64,000 bases of DNA, from the NCBI GenBank assembly GCA_021234155.1, contig JAJEKV010000051.1, positions 4,280,698-4,344,697 of the forward strand. Direction: 5' to 3'. Source of the DNA: Isoetes taiwanensis (taxonomy: Eukaryota > Streptophyta > Lycopodiopsida > Isoetales > Isoetaceae). Under the pieces are notes generated by a model that saw only the letters and a list, made by a program, of their open reading frames with translations, made no database searches and had not been told where the DNA came from. The position numbers and the translations under genes are program-made. Shown piece by piece: positions 24,061-38,084 of this stretch. Every line of letters starts with the position of its first letter. Position 1 is the stretch's first letter.

Positions 24061-24326
24061 TCGGGATCCGGGATTGTAATCACGAGAGCAATGTGTGTGT
24101 AGAAGTCTGGGCCTCTCCCTAGGAATCCCACATGGCCCTCCTCATCTTCCCGCTTCCACACACGCCTGCTGTGAGAGCCCCATCCCGTGATCTCTGCTTC
24201 AGCGAAAACCCAGGGAGGAGCCCCTGATAGATTCCCTGGTCCAAGCAAGCATAGCCAACAATTTTATCCGCTTGGCATTTCGTAAAACATAAGAAATCAT
24301 TCGCGGATCCCTTTACAGACCATGTA

Positions 24327-24355
24327 CTCGCCTGGCCAGCCACCTGCCAGGCGAG
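24327..24355. repeat. Perfect 10-bp hairpin
   Basis: CTCGCCTGGC (24,327-24,336) and its exact reverse complement GCCAGGCGAG (24,346-24,355) flank a 9-base loop. No T run follows on either strand. No function can be assigned. Confidence 0.85.
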
Positions 24356-24369
24356 ATCCCTCGGCACCT

Positions 24370-27300
24370 AAGTGGCAAAGGTTTTTCTTGGCCAATTTGA
24401 TCCCGCTTATAACCCCATTCTCTACCCATTCGGCACCTTTTTGTGGTGCCCACCCGCACACGCGGTAGTGTGTTCAAAAGCTACTTGAGGGGTAGCCCCT
24501 GGGCATCATTATCTAGACCTATGACTCTACTAACAACAACAAAGTTTATTGTTTGAAATAAGGTTTCCTTGACTTCAATACTGAATTCCACTGCTCTATA
24601 ACAAATGCTAGTAAAGCATAAGCAAGGCATGGGATTCCTGTAATGTAAAAAGCTTTCAATAATCGCCCCACTCTGGTGTCCACCCTTGAAAGCGACACAA
24701 AATATGGCCCCCTGCAAATTAGCTGCACCACCTTACAAAAAGAATGATTTCTGTAATGTGGGCAAAGCTTCTTGAAATCAACATCTCTTTTTAGACCCCG
24801 CTAACTGGCCGGGGCAAAGACGCCTTTATGGCATTACTTAGCCAGCATGGTGCTCAGGCAGGGCCACACAGCTGCCTACACCGCCAAGGCATCACTCAGC
24901 TGCCTCTTCACACCTCACATGCTACATTTTATAATTGGCTGAAATTCCAACCCTCGCATTTCTTATAAGTAATGATCTGCTACTCTCATTTCTAGGGCCC
25001 TCGCCGCCTTTCAGCCAGCCGTGCTGTAGGCCTCCTCGCACACGCCCAACAACAACCATACTCTTTTGTTTTTAAGCTTATCGGGACATTTGCTTGCATC
25101 ACAAAAATTCCAGAAGCGTGATGGGTAAGTGTAATGCGGTAAGATGTCCGCCGGAGTGTCGCTAGGCACAATGTCATCGCCATGATAGCAATAATAATAA
25201 TAACAAAATTAAGTACATAATTCCTGCTAACTTATGCTAAAATAATATGTATCTTCGGGCAAGTAACCACCCTCGGGAGCCGATCTATATACACCGGGGT
25301 AAGTGCGAAGCGACATAACGGGATACCTCGGACACGGACTCCCTATATGGCAGGCAAGGTTTCCCTCTCAGATTCCCCGCAGGTTTCAAGTCCGGAAAAG
25401 AGTTTTACCAAGTATTTATCTCATATATATAACTCGCCATTTCAACGAAAAGAGGTAAGTGTGTACACCTAAATAATCCATCCCCGCACCCAAGTTCCTT
25501 CCCGAACTCGTCAAATGCTTTGAAAAAAATCTAAGTATATATTAAAGGTAGATATAGGGATTTCTGGCATTTATGATCTTGACCTCTCACACACACTGTG
25601 TGTAATACTAAAAATATGGTCCAATAAGATATTGTGGCCGGGTGTCTAAAAACCCTCAGCCCCCACCTCTTGCCCTTGCCATTCTGGTATCAGCCCAAAC
25701 ACCTAGAGCTTTATGTTCCAAAAAGATCTTCCAAGAAGCTATAGGAGTACAATATGCTTCAAATCGCAATAGTTCAGAAGTTAGTGATGTAATCTTCTTT
25801 ATCTCCGTGATTTGGTAGAATGGGAATCACTCTTATTTCCCCTCACGCCGCGTTTCCCAGAGAGATCAAATTTCAATCGCATCATTATCTCAAAAGCTTC
25901 GCTGGCGGTAGATCCGGTGGAAGCCGCTACCGCCCTTCACACAGTTCAACGCCAACCCCGAGATCCACGCCGGGCCTGGTGCTATTGCTCATCGTGCTCA
26001 ATGGGGAAAGCCCTTCATTGACACTTCTCCGCCAAGGAATAACAATATATCATATCTAAACTACTCCTGCGAGAGCCTCCTTTCTGGTATAATGCTTGCT
26101 TCTTTCCACAAAATGCATGTACCTCCCTATGAACTCAATCGGTGAATAACAATGCTTCAGTATTTGTAAAAATTTTTGGCGAAATTAATTTGTTATTAGT
26201 AAAATTATAGCGTTGCTAAACCAACAAGGGAAAAAAAAAAATATGTATTTTTATTTATTAAATTTGCTTTATAAATAAACCAGAATCTCTTATATTTGCA
26301 GCTTTTCTACAACTCTTGGACTCTCTTAATTCTAATGACATCGCATTTGGTTTCTGGCTTATCTTTTATGCGAATGTAAATTTATATAAGGATCCAAGTA
26401 ATTACAATTAAATCAATAAGATGATTTTAAAGAAGATTTGACTTCACAAGTAACTCCATGTAAGAGAGACAAAGTTGTTAGCTACAAAACAACTTCCTCA
26501 AAGTATATCCCCTCAAGCATATATTTTCAAAACAATCCTCTCAATAATCTCATATCTTGGGTTTTTTATCTGAAGTAAATATCTTTCAACAAAGTCAACC
26601 TTACTTAATAACCGCGAAGATTTGCTTGAGAAAATTCAATACGAAAATCATATTTCACACATCGCATCAATAATGTTGCCATACTAGTTACATTTATATC
26701 ATGTTTATACAAAACCTTGCGGGCCTTATGATTGCAAATGGTGTAAAAGGTGAAGAGTAGACATTTACCTATCGTAAGTAGTTCCTCAACTTGAACCCTC
26801 ACAGCTGGTGGATATATATAGCCCAATCTCAAACTCCCCGTGATAAGCAAATATACAAATTTGATTGCAAAAACCACATGAAATAGCTACTTGTGATATG
26901 ATTGAAAGCTTTTGGTAGCCGCGTAAAGTAAAACCTAAATGTCGCCGGAAAGCGCGCCAGGTTTACTCATGTGTGTTTAACATCCCTACCGATATTCTTC
27001 CCGTGATTGATGTTACGTAGTGAGCAGGAAAAATGCGCTTGCTTTTAAAAATTCATAACCGGATCATTGGCGACGGTCCGGACGCAGATTTCGACACAAA
27101 GCTAAAAATCTCTTGTTAAACATCAAATCAACCTCCTCGCACTATTGAGTAGGTAACAACATAGTTTGTAAATAGCGAACAAGAAAAAAATAAAAGTTAT
27201 CACGCAAATTAGAAGTGTGAAGTACGCCAAATGCGCGTAATCTCCGCCAGTTATTGACAAGAAAATCTCAACCGCAGAAATGGCAATGATTTTACTTCTG

Positions 27301-29900
27301 AGGACCGCGCAAGTAGCGGTTACGTGTATTTGCCTCTTATGATGAATATGCGGTGCATTTATCGGGAGAAATACCGGAGTGATGCGGTGTGTTGACAATG
27401 CAAGTAAACGCAGATAAATAAGGGAGAATAATAGCTGGACGCAATTCGTTTTTCGGCGCGATGCAGAATATGGAAATCGTAAGCAAGTACGCATATCCTG
27501 AGGCAGAGTAAGAAACAACAACACCTGAAAGTGAAGTGAGCAGCAGAAAACTGGGAACAAGGTGGTAGATAGCATAGAAAACAAAAAAATAGGAGTTGAA
27601 GCAGTAAACTCTCGCGGCAGTGGCTGCTGCGCGTCACGGTATCGAGTTGCGCAGAGGTTAATGATGTGTTCCAAACAAGTTGGAACTTACATTTCGCCAT
27701 TCAAGTCTATAGGATTCGTACCGTGTAGTGTACTCTCGGCGTCATGTAACACACTGCTCTCACATGTTGCGAGCATTTCTTTTGCATGTGAGCCGACATG
27801 CTTTGGGGATTCTTGTAGTAAGTATTCATATCTTCTATCAAAGGGCCTCCCCGAATCTCGTGATACATTACGAAATAGCTTTTCGCTACCTTTTGAGCTT
27901 TTAAACGCAAGCATGTATTTCTCAAGTCCACATGCAAATTCTTTAGAAAGCCCAACACGTAACACATGGATGCAGGTATATGCTAAGAAGTAGTATCCTG
28001 GACACATGGAAGAGCCCATGGAGAAGACTCCTCCGGTCTGAAGCAATCTCATCACCATGAAAAAGCAAGTACAGTAAATAGAACAATATAACAACAAATT
28101 TAAGGTCATCTTTTTAAAATCATATGTATTCTCGCAGGTGGGTGGAGAAAAATAGGGCTTACAAATTTATTTGCTATCTCTCTCATATGAAAGGCAAGGG
28201 TGACAGGTAACCCCGCATAGAGGGAGGCTTAATAAATAAAAGGACTCTCTGGCACTCGACGGTAGCATGTAGATCTAACATGCAATTGTATTCCCTTGAA
28301 GCAAGAGTTTGAAGTATTTACGTAAGGCACCAACAGCTGTGTTTTTCTCCTCCTTCTTGGTGATTGTGTGTATTACCTTTCCGCATGCGCCTTCAATATG
28401 TTGCCGGGTGGTGACAAAGCTCCCATACCACCCAAACGGTGTATTCTGCTTATGACATGGCTATAAAACCATTTAATGTAGTAGACTTTGTAAAGAGCTT
28501 TTAACATCCCAAAGGCAACTATAAGCCGCCATTCTTTTGCAATCTCGCATGAATCTGGCGGATTGGCAAGACACATGGGCTAATTCTTGATGAAACATCA
28601 TTCGGTATACAGCGCGGGAGTAGAAGGCAATTTTTCACCTAACGCCCCGGGTGCTCCTGGCTGCTGTCCTGCACGGGGCCCTTGCCCCCCTTCTCAAATG
28701 GCTAATTATTTTCTCCTCACTCTAAAATCCCCCCTCGCTAATAAAGCCGCCATCACTTTTAAACATCCCTAAACGCCTTTGGCTTGCATTAACGCCTTTG
28801 GATAACAACACCCCTCGCCTCGTGATCCGGGGGTGCCAAGCCTGGCTGCTTTGCTACCCTTGCCCCTTCCTGCAAAGTGCAGGGAACCGGGCCACGCCCG
28901 CCAAGGGGAGATTGCTTTCGCGGGAGTAGCCATTTTTCTTTTTCAATGAAAGTGACTTCTTGTACCATTTGGCTTAAAAGATACAAAATTTTGGGTAATT
29001 TAGGAGCGAAAGTGCTGACACTCCCCATCCCAACACCAACCTAAGCATATAATCAGAGCCCCTTTTCTTTTGTCTCGAATATCTAAAACACTTTGGCCGG
29101 GCATAGTGTAGATAATAACAAATCGAGAACTTATTTTGAATCGCCTTCGATGTTGGCTTTTCTCCTACCAACTTGTTGTTTTTGCAAAAGATCTTCTCTT
29201 CCCGTATATTCCTCATATTTTCTCCTCCTCTCGCAATGCATGTAGTTTGAAGTTTCAATTTTGCTTTGAAACCCAAGGCCCCTGACCCTCGGTGATTCTA
29301 TCATCACGCGGCACCTGAGGTCAAATAGTGCTGTGCCACAGTAGCATGGTTTATTTCCCCCGCTGCTTTGGTAACTCATCACAAAAATCGGGAAGCAATC
29401 AAGGTGGAGTCCGGTGGCTCTCTCAACAAGTAATCGAATGAACATTCGCTACAAGGCTGTAGAACCACAAGCAGCACATGAAACAAGTCATTATTGGCCC
29501 AGGGAATCGGCCAAGCATTTTGAGTCTAAGATTTTGCCCACGTGCTGTACCTAAAATCTAGGAAAAAGTCTCCCCGCCTGGTTCTGATAGTGTCTCAGAG
29601 GGATCTTGCAGATCTTGATTCCATATATAGCCCCATTGATCATTTGGAAATTTTCAAAAGACACGCTTTTTGATTTCCCTTTGGTTCCTCGCTGCATTGG
29701 GTAACCCCAAATACCAACTAATGTACTCACCTCCTCACCTGATCTTTATATATAAAAGCAGAGTAAGTAAGTATCCTTCCTTCGTAGTTTTTCTCCGCGA
29801 AAAAAAGGGTTGTCTTCTATCCATGTTAATGATCATAAATAGACACATGTTTAATCTTGAAAGGCAATGCTACCGCTTAAAACGAGCAATATCGTCACGA
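24370..29900. other. No recognisable gene
   Basis: The longest frame is 183 codons on minus (27,123-27,674), followed by overlapping frames at 27,687-28,109. The 183-codon frame ends in a hydrophobic stretch (about residues 148-175) that could be membrane-spanning, but there is no recognisable domain or supporting copy. Short (AAT)n runs occur near 25,190. Confidence 0.5.
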
Positions 29901-29929
29901 GCTTAAAAAATCTTCTCTGTTGTTTTCTT

Positions 29930-30175
29930 TTCCCCGGCAGCCATGGTGGATAAAGCCGGAGACATATTATTCTGAGTGGGGTTACCTCCTCGTATTCGGT
30001 CACCGTAAAGCTGCCAATGCATCTCAAGTCCTTGTTGGTTCCATACTCTTGCCAACAAATCAAAAGCCTTCCCAAATCTGGTAGGTAGAGAGAGCTAGCT
30101 TGGTGCTCCCAAGTGTTTCTACACACACATGCTGTAAAAAGTATATGAATTAAATCACCTTCAACCAAACATCTT
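29930..30175 (-). pseudogene. LINE 3'-end fragment (zf-RVT-like)
   Basis: The minus strand reads EGDLIHILFTACVCRNTWE. This fits the zinc-binding region after plant LINE reverse transcriptases (C-x-x-C, then E-(D/T)-x-x-H-(L/I)-(L/F)-F-x-C, then a Trp). It is followed at the expected distance by basic sequence with W and KRKQQRRFF, resembling the family's W-x-x-W-x-x-R-N-x-x-x-F tail. No poly(A) tail or upstream RT is visible. Assignment is tentative. Confidence 0.4.
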
Positions 30176-30255
30176 GGTAGTAGCTTGAATTTTAGCCCTG
30201 GGATAAAAGGTGCCGAATCAAACCCATGCACAACCTCTCAAGGTCCCAATCCCTA

Positions 30256-30258
<3 letters not shown>

Positions 30259-30338
<80 letters not shown>

Positions 30339-30372
30339 ACACACACACACAATAATAATAATAATAATAATA
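30259..30372 (+). repeat. (CA)39 followed by (AAT)7 compound microsatellite
   Basis: Uninterrupted (CA)39 at 30,259-30,336, a short mixed piece, then (AAT)7 at about 30,351-30,372. Confidence 0.97.
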
Positions 30373-33170
30373 CCCTTATTAACGGCCCGTAGAAGCCCGC
30401 CAGGGCTATGGGACAAATACACACATAGAAATGTGTCATCAAGATGATATGAAGGCTAAGAAACAACTCTCATACTCCAAATGTATTAGACTGATCCTTC
30501 TCGCTATGTGTTCCTCAAGGAAACAATATCCCAAAATGAGGGAGAGTGTGTAGGTGACGCGTTGGAATATCTCTGGCCCGGGTAAATTCCGCAAGTAAAA
30601 CAACCAAAGCGATATTTTAGAAGGCACCTGGCGCGGCAATATCATGCTTGGCGACATAAAGTAAATGGCACCTGGGCAAGTTTCGCAAGGCTTCTGGCTA
30701 ATCGCCTTCACAACTGCATTCTTGATCTTCCAGCTTCATCCATCTCCGCTTTTCAATACCTCATAGATGGTGGGAGCTCCGCGCGGAGCGCGCGACAAGT
30801 TCTTTACATATTTGCCCCTCCTGAAACAGAGTTACCGGCAGGGAGTCAGCAGTCAACTTGTGAGCCTGCCCCTGAAATCCTTTCTTCTTATTTTTGTAAC
30901 TACATATTGCTCGCCATTCCCGGCCACATATTGATGTATGCCACAAAACCTCCTCTTCTCTCTCGCTTTCTTCTTCTTCTTCTTCTTCTTCTTCCCTTTT
31001 TTTAACTTTTCCCTTATTCTTTTTGTATGTATTTCCATAATTGTGCGTGTGTGTTAAATCCAAGCTCCAACAACTCGTAGACCTTCCTCTCAGGCCCCTT
31101 TTTTAAAGTTTAGGGACGTGTTACCTCAAAACCCCGCCACGGTAGCTCGGTATGGTGCTACGGGCCCTTAACCAGATAAAGGCCCGCGGAGTGCTTCCCC
31201 TCGTTTCTTCTCCCCACCTTTTGCAATGGGATTGGGACAAGTAATCGCTCATGGAGGGGTGCAGGTATGGTATCTTTGAAGAATAATTTTTCACTATGGT
31301 CTGGCCTCCCCTCTCATGTTGAGATATATGCCTCATATCTTCGGGGCCTGGCGCGCCCCGCTTCCTCGGGCGGGATCGATTTCTCCTCGATGTTTGTCGC
31401 CCCTCGATGCAGTCAATGAAAAGTCGCCTCCCTTTAGTGGCCGGGCCACCACCTGGACCACATTGTGCGGAACTCACTGCGGGTGTAAACTCTTTCTGGT
31501 GAAAGCCCCTCTCAAGGCTTTCGATTCCCCGCGATTGGTGGGAGATGTTTCTAGAGAGCCCCTCTCCCTCCTCTCTTTGAGCTCTTTTATTTTGAGTAAG
31601 AACCCTTCTTCTCAACCTCGTAATTCGGCAGATGCTGCTAATTCCGGGACATTTCATTTCTTCATCAATCTCCGGATTTCATCTCCCCTACATCATCAAA
31701 ATCGATGCTCGCTACTGTTATCAACTGCTTTTCCCCTTACACGCGTAATGGTTTTAATTTTGGAAGGCGCTACCACCTTGTAATATGCTTTGCAATCGCC
31801 AAGTGCGGCAAAACTCAAGTAAAGGGACCCCAACCCTTAAGTTCCCCTCCCCGGCAAGGTGACCGCGGCCACTCGCTACCTTACATCATTGTTGAGTTTT
31901 AGACCTATAAAGGTATAATCACAAGCATCGACTTTGGAACCTTTCTTTGTGTTCATCCCCGCTATATATTAGATGTTGTTTAGATTCAGGTAATGCATTG
32001 TTATACACCCTAAAGTTGCTACAAGGTATATTACTTATATTTGGTATGTTGATTAAAGTAAATCTTCTATATAGAGCTGGATTAGAATGCATCATTTATT
32101 ATCTTTTTTATGAGACTTATGATGGGGTTTTATTGGAGCACTTTTTAACCTTATATATTTTTATTTTCTAGAATTATAAAAGTAATGTAATTCTCTTTAG
32201 TTAATGTAATCCATACTAATATATATAACACATATAAACATCTAAAAATCTCCCTTGAACTATAGCTTGTCTTAGTTAAGGACTCACATTGTCACAAAAA
32301 ATTGGCAAGTCACTAAGTCATGCAAAGATTTTAAGCAAAAATTACACTACAAAATAGGGTTTGACGACTTCAATTGGATATCAAATGATAGTAGCCAAAA
32401 CATGGTGAAAACATGCAAATTTAGGATCTGTTTTTTATCATAATATATATCAATTACCCCTCATATATTTAGCAAGCGTTTGACATCTTGAGTGCTAGAA
32501 GTACCAAAAGAATGCGCCTAGAGTGCCGTGAAAACCCCGGCCTGGGGCCCTCTCCAAAAGTTTGAACAATCATACCATTAGTGAGTAAAAGTGAATCCAA
32601 GGGTCTCAAGTGAAATTCTCACAGCCATTAAGAATCAAGTGAAGACCTCCAAATGGTGGTATATTCTTAAAAATTAAAATTCCTCAGCTAGAGAGATGGC
32701 AAAGGGCGGGTTTAAGTGTAGCAGGTATGGTGGACCACATCCGCAAATGGTCCCCCTGACAACCTCTAGCAAGTGATACCTTCCGGCCTCAATAAAAAAT
32801 ACAACTTTTGAAGTTTTGGGTGGTATATGCATGAAAGGCTAGTCTATGGTTGGCGGGAGGGAAAAGTCAGCCGGTGATGGTAAATAGGACCGGCCCCCAC
32901 ATAAAAGCACAAAGGATCCGTGTAAAACATCTGGATTGATGCATTACTGAGTTTCCTCGTGATTCCAAGGTAATCGCGCTTTAGTTTAGATATCATTTCT
33001 TCCTCTTCCTGCTGTAATTTGTAACAGCTTTAGTTGTTTTTCCGGTATGGTGATGAAAGGGCCACATGAACATCAAGACAAATCTCCTCATAATCCCAGT
33101 TGACCTGCTAGGGCAAATGATCGCGGATACCTAAAGGTGTAAAGCGGCAAGGGAAAAGGATCCGAAGTAC
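30373..33170. other. No confirmed gene; (CTT) tract at 30,967-30,994
   Basis: The minus strand at 31,121-31,657 has a 178-codon frame with R-L-F-I-D-C and G-P-E-D-M patches. These faintly recall the palm of a gypsy reverse transcriptase, but spacing and later motifs do not hold, so I do not call it. From 31.9 to 33.0 kb the sequence is AT-rich and patternless. Confidence 0.5.
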
Positions 33171-33174
33171 GCCG

Positions 33175-33305
33175 AAGTTTTTCAAATGGCTTATATATAT
33201 ACCGTTCATATACAAGTATACATCATCAAGATTCTCCTCATTGAAAGGCGCAAGGCAATTTGCTAGATGTACGCAGGCATGCCAGAGCACACACCTTCCC
33301 ATGTA
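33175..33305 (-). pseudogene. Possible gypsy reverse transcriptase scrap
   Basis: The minus strand reads NCLAPFNEENLDDV and then VYLYMNGIYISHLKNF. The order and spacing resemble N-A-P-A-T-F, then (V/I)-Y-(L/I)-D-D-I-L-I-(F/Y)-S and H-L of Ty3/gypsy RT, with both active-site Asp altered. It is short and isolated, so the call is weak. Confidence 0.3.
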
Positions 33306-36300
33306 AAATGATAGCCTGACATACATCACCTCATAACTCCTCCTCTATTACTTGGCATATGGTCCAAGAGAGGATTTTGGCTGCATTGATGTAAGGCAAG
33401 AGATCACCGTGGGATTGCTGCTGCCACCCCTACATGCTGGGCTATGGGAACCTACCGAAGGCTGCACTCTCCTACATCTACAATCAACTCCATTCTCCTC
33501 GCCATATACCGGACATTCTAAAAGCACCGGCTCCCTCACATCCTCAACTGATTTAAGTATTGCCCTCGCTTGGACGCCATAATCTTTTGATTTTATGTGC
33601 TTCTTTAGCTACATTTCCGCATCTTTGTGGGACCCATATATATTGGAATTTCTTCCCCTATTTGTATTCTTGGGTAAAAAGAAAGTTAGTGTGTCTTTAC
33701 ATTTACAAATGCGTAAGAGATGTATCACATTTCAAATACATAAACTATTTTTCAAGATGTACATAATAGCGCTATATGAATAATCTTTTTTCTAACTGGA
33801 TATTTTCTAAGGTTAATCACTGCCAATTCTCCTCGGGGTAAAACGCGCACCATGAAGCTTATTTCAATCACCCTAACCGCCTAACCACCTCCCGCAAGAA
33901 ACGCCGCCGGAACGCAGGAGAATTTTGCATCTTCGCTAAAATCCTCGGCCCCAGCCTCCCCTCCTCGCCGTGTATTCTAGCTAACCCTAAACTACGCAAG
34001 AAACCTACACATGATGAACAAACGGCGAAATGGCAATAAGTTAGCAAGATTGCAATGAGCCTGAATGTGTGAGAAAGAAAATGAAGCTTAAGAGATTGAT
34101 GAAATTTGTAAATTTCTTATATATGATCAAAATTCAAGATTTTACGCCCCTGCCGGCAAGGAGAGCTTTTTGAAGTAAAGGAAAACTCTGCTCGATGAAA
34201 GGTCGCGACTTCTTGAACCTCGCTTAATATTGAAATCCAAATACAAGCAATTGTGAAGGCGATGTACTACATGCTACAAAATATCCTCGCGAAGGGTCCG
34301 CAGGAAGTGAAACAAAGCAAATAGCAATGATGCGCAATTAGTGCCGCAAGTATCATCTCGGTTATCAATGATTGTTGGTGTGGAATGGTGGAAAACTCTC
34401 AAGCAAAAAGCGAGTAGCCGCCTCCTGCATTCTCTGGCGTGCAAGCAAGAAACCCTCACAAAAAGCTCTAGAAGAAAGCTGGATGCTGCCGCTATCGTGT
34501 GCTAATATGTGGGCATCCCAAGTGAAGGCAACCTGTGACGCATATTATACAAGCTCCCAACTAAATGGGGCTTGGTAAATGAGTTTTGTTAACCTTAATA
34601 ATAATACTGAAAAAACTTCCAAAGTACAAGGCCAGTGGATGTCGTGAAGAAAAAAGGACACCTCCAATCCAGCCTTCTTGACATGCCCCCGTGCGCTTTC
34701 TTTTTAAGTCTTTTAACTCTTTGCAAGCTTGATAGAAGCCAGCTTCCTCGCGGCATCCTCGATGTTAGTAATCCCATTTGGCATTCCATGCAAGGGATAT
34801 CTGACATACATTGGAAGTACATCCAACTAATTATATTTTTTATACTCTGAGTAAAATACCGTAATTTTAGAGCTATATTTTTAACAACAGTGAAAAAAGT
34901 AGAAATATATTTGGTGGATGTACCTCCACTACATCCAATGTGGCATAAGGCGCAAAATCTTGGTGTTGGAAAGCTCCAAAGGCCTTCCGCAAGTACTTTA
35001 TATAGCCCTATCCTTTTTGTAGTCCTACACAGAAGTACATTTTGCTTCCCCGACCCCAAGATAGTTTTGAAAGATGGTGATACATAAAAGTATTTTAAAT
35101 GTACTCCTCCTTCCACATACACGTAAGTACCTACATCCTAAGTAGTCACATGTATACCGCTCCTGTGGCCCTCCTCGGGTTACATATACATATGCTATTG
35201 AGTTTTATGCATACAATATCCGGGAATCCCTTTGAGTTACTCCTTTTAAGTACATTTATACATCATGTGGCTACATAGTGGCTGTAATGCGATGTTGTGG
35301 TATACAGTAGTGCTGAATGTAAGGGTCAAATAAAATCATGATCCTCAATGCCATAGAACTAATGCAATGTCGGCAACATCTTTTGAATCTCGGTAAGTAG
35401 TTCTTAATTCTTATACTTTTACTATACACATGCCGCTTTTCCTTGCAGAAGTGAATCTTCGTATGAGATGTTCGGGGTAAAGATGAATATCCAGTGAAGA
35501 TAAATAGCAAATGTATCGCAGCCCGCTGAAGCGTTGTTTACATATAAGTACGGTGTGGAGTAGAAGTTGAAAGAGAGGAACACATATGCCGCTATGCGGA
35601 AGCATGAACAAGCGCTATATGGCTGTAAAAGCTTGGCGGCCCTCCCGAGATGCCCCTGCCACTGTACACATGTTCTTGTGGTGTTTGGTGGCAGCTGTGA
35701 TGAGCAACAATGGCTGCCCCGCTAAGCTCCTTCTAAAAAACATTTCAAAAAATGTTAGTGCTATGTGGAGTGAGCTACTTCTGTCCGGCAGGGATGTAGC
35801 GTAGGCTACGGTAAGAGTGGGCATAAGCAGCGTTTCTGAGCCAAGGAGAGAGCGTAACTGCGTACTAAAAATATTCAACCGGCCCCAAGGAGTAAGCAGC
35901 AGGCAGCGTAATGAGTAACGCGGAATGGGCAAGTTTGCTGGCACGCGAACGTAACCTTCCAAAAGTCGTTCTGCTGGAAGCTTCGAAGCTTCTTTGTTAC
36001 CTAGCTGGAGTCCGTGTACATTGCTTGACAAGATGTTTCTATCATCTTACAAAGTTCACTATTCGGCTGTAACTTTTCTAAAATAGTGTTGGCGTAGAGC
36101 AAGTAAAACAATTCGTGAAATCAGTACCCTGGAGGGATGACTTCGCTTTTGTCAGCATGGATTCTTTGGGTAGAACTACCCTTTGGTGCAAAATGCTCCA
36201 AATTCTCCTCGGTGGAGGTTCACCCGGAAGTATTTTCGCTGGGAACAATGACCGTGATAACTATTCTCCCCGTGCATATAACCAGCGATGAAAGTCAATG

Positions 36301-38084
36301 GCGAAGCTGAAAAACCGCTCATTTTGTATGTTTCCCCGGCGTTATGAAGCATGCCGCTTGTTCAAGCAGACCACCGGGGCATTTGGATGATGTGCGCGAT
36401 TTTGGGCCAGCCATCAAATACCATGTCATGGCGCCCCATGGGTGTGTCGCCGCCTTTTGGCGTGCGTGTTCAGCCTTATTTTGAATGTGGCCCAATATTA
36501 TGCAACAGGCGGTACCATTAGGGATGGAATTTATTTCGGCCGCCATGGAAAAAGTGCGAGAACAAACATGAGATGGGTGCGTGCTGCTTTGGAGAAAAAG
36601 GTTCCTGCGCATCTTGAAAGCAAGCGCAGGAATGGTGTTCCTCGATTTTGGTGCCAATCCCCTCGCTGGTACCCTGCCGGAGACAAAAGAAGCGCAAAAT
36701 GGATGTAGCTCATATGGGAGGTGATACATACACCAAATGGTGGACCCTCGTTTCATCTTGTGGGAGATATTTTGCCCCGGCATCACTTTGGGGCTACATT
36801 GCGTGTCCGTTATTAACTACCTGACCCAAACACTGCCATAAGCAGATCCCCTCAGCCTTCATATGTTTTTGTAATGGTGGTTGCTTCGCTGGAATTCTCG
36901 CCGTGATCGGGAGAAATGCGAGAATTCTCAAACATTGTGGTGCGCGGAAGCTCAAGTACGCCAAAATCGAGGCTCCCCAGTTCCCCTCGTGCCCACAGGC
37001 CAGAGCTAGTTGGAGTTTCATGCAGCCGGATGAGCAAGTAAACTATCCTGACATGTGTAATTCAAATTGAGAGAGATGGTATTTGCATCTGCTGCTCTAG
37101 AATCATGAAAAATGTTCCATATCACTCTCATCCTCCTGGCGCGCGCGTGAAGCTGAGATGCATATTCTTCAAAAGAAGATGTGATTGACTACTGCGGAAA
37201 TAATAGAATGCTTTGCTGGTGACGGTTATAGCTGGTCATTACTATCAACTCATAAAGGCACAAAACCACAAGTTGTTGGATGACAAGTCAGTATTGGTAC
37301 CAACCTAACTCGCACGCTGGCGTTGTGCCCGCCGTATGCGCTGTGTCAAGTTAAGTACATTACGCTGAAGGGGCACGCATGTTAGTATGACTGCCACCTA
37401 GAGGTGCATGACATTTTATATTACAAAGATAGCTTCCTTTTTGACATCCTCACATAATCTTGACATCTCCATGTCAAAAGTGCTATTACCTTTTGACATT
37501 CTCCATCATCCCGTAAGTATCTACCTCGCTACTGGCCTCCTGATCTTAGCCTCCCCGGCATGCATACTAAAGCTCTCCGTGATCTTGGTGGTGAGCCTTG
37601 CCGTAGATTGCAAAGTTTTGTGACTGTTGTGCCGGATGATTGGTGTTCTAAAATATGCTCGAAGCCTCCTCGGCAAAGGAAAGGAGCGTAATCTGCAACT
37701 CGCCTTCTTAATAAAGGGATAAACCAACTTAGAGTCGCCCTCGCGGATGAGAACCACCAATTTTAACTTGTTCTACGCGGATATCTATGCGCAGTGAGGA
37801 TGGAGCCGGATCACAAGCTTCCCCGATCCTCATTAAAACACCACCTTTGAAAGCTTGAAATGCCATCAAACTTCCCCCGGCAAAGCTGATCTTAGGCCTC
37901 GGAGCAGCCTAACCAAAGAAGCGAGAGATTCATGTGAAGCAACATGTTCTTCTGTGTTTTCCTTTTTTATTATTGCTCAACCGCAGCGCCGACATGGCGC
38001 TCTGGAACAAGCTCGTTGGACCCCATTGTAATAAAGTCAAAAACCCTCCTCAGTCAGTAAAGCTTAGCGCCGAGCGTGCAAGAA
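33306..38084. other. No recognisable gene
   Basis: Several frames of 60-175 codons occur on both strands, for example minus 34,595-35,122 and minus 36,319-36,786. None carries a motif I recognise or a second copy in the window. No tandem structure stands out. Confidence 0.5.

Noticed and set aside
31121-31657. 178-codon minus-strand frame as a reverse transcriptase
   Set aside because: R-L-F-I-D-C and G-P-E-D-M suggest a palm domain, but the gap between them, the lack of Y-x-D-D and the missing neighbours make it too weak.
34595-35122. 175-codon minus-strand frame
   Set aside because: No domain, and a competing frame of similar quality on the other strand.
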